Positions 16,097 through 18,802 of a DNA stretch of 18,802 nucleotides are shown here, piece after piece (positions within the stretch are counted from its first letter, which is position 1; the number at the start of each line of letters is the position of its first letter). The notes under the pieces are model-generated. The model searched no databases, had not been told where the DNA came from, and saw only the letters and a program-made list of their open reading frames with translations. Source of the stretch: Hippea sp. (lineage in GTDB: Bacteria; Campylobacterota_A; Desulfurellia; Desulfurellales; Hippeaceae); contig WFRG01000055.1 of assembly GCA_015486705.1 (NCBI GenBank), positions 1 through 18,802 on the forward strand, written 5' to 3'. Both the position numbers and the translations under genes were made by a program.

Positions 16097-16835
16097 TTTT
16101 CTCTCCCGCAAAGTAACTTTCTAAAAACTCCCTCACAATAGGATTTTGGGAGTTGATAATTGTGTTTTTATCCCCAAATTCAATAATTTTCCCATCATGC
16201 AAAAAACCTATGTTGTCAGCAATTTTAAATGTTAAAGCCAAATCATGGCTTATAATAAAACACGTTGTTTTAAGTTTTGTTTGCATATCCTTAATCAATC
16301 TTGCAATAGACATAGACGTGATAGGGTCAAGGCCTGTTGTTGGCTCATCGAAAAATATTATCTTGGGTTTTGTAACTATAGCCCTAGCCAAACCAACCCT
16401 TTTTCTCATTCCGCCAGAAAGTTCTGATGGCATTTTTTCTTCTATTCCTTCTAACTCAACGAGTTTCAATGTTTCCTTAACTATCTCCTCTGCCTTCTTT
16501 TTACTTTTAACTATTTTACGCTCAATCAAAGGAAAGGCAACATTGTTAAATACATTATATGAGTCAAAAAGAGCAGCATCCTGAAATAAAACGCCAAAAT
16601 TTAGCCTAACCTTCTTAAGTTCCTCGTAGCTAACCGTTGCTATATCTTTGTCGTAGAACATTATCGAACCACTATCTGGTTTTAAAAGACCAATTATACT
16701 TTTCAGCAATACGCTCTTTCCCGCTCCACTTTTGCCAATAATAACAGTTATCTTTCCCTCTTCAATATCCAAATCCAAGCCATCTAACACGGTTTGGCTG
16801 TAAAATGACTTTTTTACGCCCCTAACTTTTATCAT
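16089..16835 (-). CDS. mlaF: MlaF-type ABC transporter ATP-binding protein
   Basis: This 248-residue ABC ATPase has Walker A GKSGAGKS (34-41), the Q-loop (LFQDAALFDSYNV), signature LSGGMRKRVGLARAI (from 139), Walker B FFDEP (D163, E164) and the switch histidine in ISHDLAL. The LSGGMRKR form and the DSYNVFNNVAFPL stretch are typical of MlaF/Ttg2A, the ATPase that powers phospholipid transport between inner and outer membranes. It starts 2 nt after mlaE with no clear ribosome site, suggesting coupling, and ends inside mlaD. The STAS partner MlaB is not encoded here. Confidence 0.95.
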   Translation of the reverse strand: MIKVRGVKKSFYSQTVLDGLDLDIEEGKITVIIGKSGAGKSVLLKSIIGLLKPDSGSIMFYDKDIATVSYEELKKVRLNFGVLFQDAALFDSYNVFNNVAFPLIERKIVKSKKKAEEIVKETLKLVELEGIEEKMPSELSGGMRKRVGLARAIVTKPKIIFFDEPTTGLDPITSMSIARLIKDMQTKLKTTCFIISHDLALTFKIADNIGFLHDGKIIEFGDKNTIINSQNPIVREFLESYFAGEKND

Positions 16836-16837
16836 AG

Positions 16838-17602
16838 CTAAAACAAAAATGCCGTTAAAAAGTAGTCTGCAACAAGCACGCTAACACTTGCAGCAACCAC
16901 AGCTTTTGTTGTTGAAACACCCACACCCTTCGAACCACCCTTTGTTGTCATACCCATATAGCAGCCAATCAAAGAAACTATTAAACCAAAAACGGCTGCT
17001 TTTATTAAACCGTACGTTAAATCCGGCGTCTCTATGTAAATCTGAATATTTTTTATGTAGGCTACGGGATTTAAATGTAAAACGCCCACACCAACAACAT
17101 AGCCACCAACATTACCTACGGCATTTGCCAAAACAACAAGCGCAGGAAGCATAACAACCGTTGCAACTATACGTGGCGCTACTAAAAAATTAATTGGATT
17201 GACAGCCATTACCTCTAAGGCATCGATTTGCTGGGTTACCCTCATTGTGCCGATTTCTGCGGCCATTGCAGATACGTTCCTTGCCACAATCATCAAAGCT
17301 GTCAAAACAGGTGCGAGTTCACGCCCCAACGATACGGCAACGGTATAGCCTATCATGTTTTCTGCACCGAACTTGTGGAAACCGTGATAAATTTGCAGAA
17401 CTTCAACCATACCAACAAACATCGATGTTAAAAACACAATCAATGTCGATTTTACGCCAATAAAGTACATCTGCTCAAAGGTCAAATGTATTCTTGGCTT
17501 CTCAAAAAGGGACTTTAAAAATTGAAAGAGTAGTATAAGCATGCCGCCCAAATCGGCTATAAAATATATAACAATCCTACCAATACTAGCTACAAATTCC
17601 AT
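16838..17602 (-). CDS. mlaE: MlaE-type ABC transporter permease
   Basis: This 254-residue inner-membrane protein has about five or six hydrophobic segments and the MlaE family core: FIGVKSTLIVFLTSMFVGMV, then ELAPVLTALMIVARNVSAMA, EIGTMRVTQQIDALEVMAVN and P-x-x-FLVAPRIVA. MlaE forms the membrane part of the Mla lipid transporter with MlaF and a hexameric MlaD ring. The ATG at 17602 lies 1 nt past the alr stop and has only a weak AGAAG site, so it is probably translated together with alr. The length is normal for the family. Confidence 0.95.
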   Translation of the reverse strand: MEFVASIGRIVIYFIADLGGMLILLFQFLKSLFEKPRIHLTFEQMYFIGVKSTLIVFLTSMFVGMVEVLQIYHGFHKFGAENMIGYTVAVSLGRELAPVLTALMIVARNVSAMAAEIGTMRVTQQIDALEVMAVNPINFLVAPRIVATVVMLPALVVLANAVGNVGGYVVGVGVLHLNPVAYIKNIQIYIETPDLTYGLIKAAVFGLIVSLIGCYMGMTTKGGSKGVGVSTTKAVVAASVSVLVADYFLTAFLF

Positions 17603-17603
17603 T

Positions 17604-18725
17604 TTATCTTCTATAAACCCTTTTAACTCTTATACTTTTTCCTATATTTGTCAAGATTTCATAAGGGATTGTCCCGCTCTTTTCAGCTAAATCATAGGCT
17701 GTAATGGACTGACCATTGCTAAAACCAAGAATTATCACGCTATCAGACACTTTGGCATCAATACCTGTCAAATCACACATAAACATATCCATGCAAATAG
17801 TACCAATTGCCCTAACTTTTTTATCGTTTACAATGCATTCCATCTTATTGGACAACGACCTAAGTAGGCCATCCGCATAACCAAAAGCCACAACACCAAC
17901 AACCATGTCTTCATCTGCCACAAACGTTCTTCCGTAGCTTATACCTTCCCCCTTTTTAAGCCTATGTATATTTATCAACTGTGATTGTATCTCTAAAACA
18001 GGCTTTAAGTCAACGACATTTTTTAGGTTCTCTTCAGGAACATAGCCGTAGAGCGCTAAACCCGGCCTGACACAGTTTAGATGCGACTCATTCAAGCTCA
18101 GTATAGCCCCTGTGTTCGCTATATGGCAATATTTTGCCTCAATGCCACTATCTTCAAAAAGTCTCACTATTTTTTTAAACCTGTTAAGTTGTTCTTTTGT
18201 CCAATTTAAATCACCCTCAGAATCACTGAAGTGTGACATTAAGCCATCAACAACAATAAACTTTGAGCTTTCTTTACAAAGCTTTAAAGCCCTCTCAACC
18301 TCTTCTTCCCTTATTCCAAGACGCGCCATACCTGTATCAAATTTCAAATGCAACTTTATGTTTAATGCGTTGGATTTAGCATGCTCTATAATTCTCTCAA
18401 GTAGTAAAACATTGTGTACAACAGGCGTTATATTGGCTTTCAACATCGTGTCTATATCGAACGAATCCACGCAACTCATAGCAAGAACAGGCTTCTTTAT
18501 TCCTTTTTTCTTAAGTATCACACCCTCTTTTATGTGTGCTACGCCGAGGTAGGCTACGTTGCTATAAATCGATAGTTCCCTTGCCACTCTAACAATACCA
18601 TGGCCATAGGCATCCGCTTTTATAACAGGTATAACATAAACACCTTTATCTACATAGTTGCTTATTACCTCAAAGTTATGGTGTAAGTTAGACAAATGAA
18701 CAATTGCTTTACTGTGAAAGTTCAT
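17604..18725 (-). CDS. alr: Alanine racemase
   Basis: This 373-residue PLP enzyme is of normal length. It has an N-terminal TIM barrel with the PLP lysine K36 in VIKADAYGHG, and a C-terminal beta domain with the second catalytic base Y264 in GISYGRTF. Other family motifs are visible: LKFDTGMARLGI, CHIANTGA, VRPGLALYGY and GTICMDMFM. It interconverts L- and D-alanine, supplying D-Ala for peptidoglycan in the cytoplasm. The ATG at 18725 is preceded by GGGGTG and a good promoter-like pair. It is the first gene of alr-mlaE-mlaF-mlaD, all on the minus strand with gaps of 2 nt or less. Confidence 0.96.
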   Translation of the reverse strand: MNFHSKAIVHLSNLHHNFEVISNYVDKGVYVIPVIKADAYGHGIVRVARELSIYSNVAYLGVAHIKEGVILKKKGIKKPVLAMSCVDSFDIDTMLKANITPVVHNVLLLERIIEHAKSNALNIKLHLKFDTGMARLGIREEEVERALKLCKESSKFIVVDGLMSHFSDSEGDLNWTKEQLNRFKKIVRLFEDSGIEAKYCHIANTGAILSLNESHLNCVRPGLALYGYVPEENLKNVVDLKPVLEIQSQLINIHRLKKGEGISYGRTFVADEDMVVGVVAFGYADGLLRSLSNKMECIVNDKKVRAIGTICMDMFMCDLTGIDAKVSDSVIILGFSNGQSITAYDLAEKSGTIPYEILTNIGKSIRVKRVYRR

Positions 18726-18743
18726 AAAAACACCCCATAGGTG

Positions 18744-18772
18744 AGTATAGAAAAATTCAAGGACAAACTCAA
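18744..18772 (-). promoter_or_regulatory. Candidate promoter of the alr-mlaE-mlaF-mlaD operon
   Basis: On the minus strand, TTGAGT (18772-18767, four of six) and TATACT (18749-18744, five of six) are separated by exactly 17 bp. The predicted start near 18737 gives a leader of about a dozen bases containing the GGGGTG ribosome site. No operator-like symmetry was noticed. Bases 18773-18802 hold nothing else recognisable. Confidence 0.55.
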
Positions 18773-18802
18773 CTTGAAAACATGAACGGTTTTAAAGTAT
18801 AA

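Noticed and set aside
16097..16111. Longer mlaD start at the TTG at 16111
   Set aside because: The ATG at 16096 has GGGAGAG at proper spacing and places the membrane anchor at the normal distance from the N-terminus.
16153..16584. Plus-strand open frame of 143 codons opposite mlaF
   Set aside because: It is the complement of the ABC ATPase, with no independent support.
18112..18552. Plus-strand open frame of 146 codons opposite alr
   Set aside because: It is antisense to the alanine racemase core and shows no protein family features.
1..18802. Defence system, CRISPR array, prophage, insertion sequence or other novel multi-gene system
   Set aside because: Nearly every gene is a recognised housekeeping, efflux, metabolic or envelope gene, and I saw no repeat arrays, transposase, integrase, toxin-antitoxin pair or unknown gene cluster.

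Overview
The window is an AT-rich, gene-dense stretch of a diderm (Gram-negative) bacterial chromosome. The diderm assignment rests on an Mla-type lipid transport ABC system. MqnA of the futalosine menaquinone pathway, the Lys/Glu/Ile-rich proteins and the overall gene set suggest a Campylobacterota/Desulfurella-Hippea type organism. That placement is an inference from protein flavour, not from a marker gene. There are no tRNAs, rRNAs, insertion sequences, CRISPR arrays or phage genes. No stretch over 300 bases lacks a gene; the longest gap is about 220 bp, between fur and marR.

Layout. (1) Bases 1-2319 hold the 3' part of a large GAF-PAS-GGDEF-EAL signalling protein whose GGDEF site is degenerate and whose EAL site looks intact. 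(2) Bases 2453-3479 hold a DksA/TraR zinc-finger protein overlapping a comF phosphoribosyltransferase gene. (3) Bases 3577-9233 are a replication/translation/repair operon, rpsF-ssb-rpsR-rplI-dnaB-uvrA, tightly packed or overlapping and preceded by a promoter-like sequence and a leader hairpin. (4) A Fur-family regulator on the minus strand (9223-9642) converges on uvrA and diverges from a marR-emrA-emrB drug-efflux operon (9867-12806). The gap between them holds back-to-back promoter-like sequences, inverted repeats and a GC-rich hairpin. (5) ilvE-mqnA (12851-14685) are joined by an ATGA overlap. (6) A minus-strand operon, alr-mlaE-mlaF-mlaD (18725 down to 14678), combines D-alanine supply for peptidoglycan with an envelope lipid transporter. 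Its MlaD carries a long helical repeat region and a beta-rich C-terminal domain.

How they work together. The rpsF operon is a classic growth-linked cluster: S6, SSB, S18, L9 and the replicative helicase, extended by uvrA. The fur/marR interval is the regulatory hub of the window. The alr-mla operon serves the cell envelope. I found no clearly new multi-gene system. The points most worth following up are the MlaD architecture, the hairpin/short-transcript candidate upstream of marR, the probable leaderless marR start, the rpsF leader hairpin, and the internal shift in base composition within uvrA.
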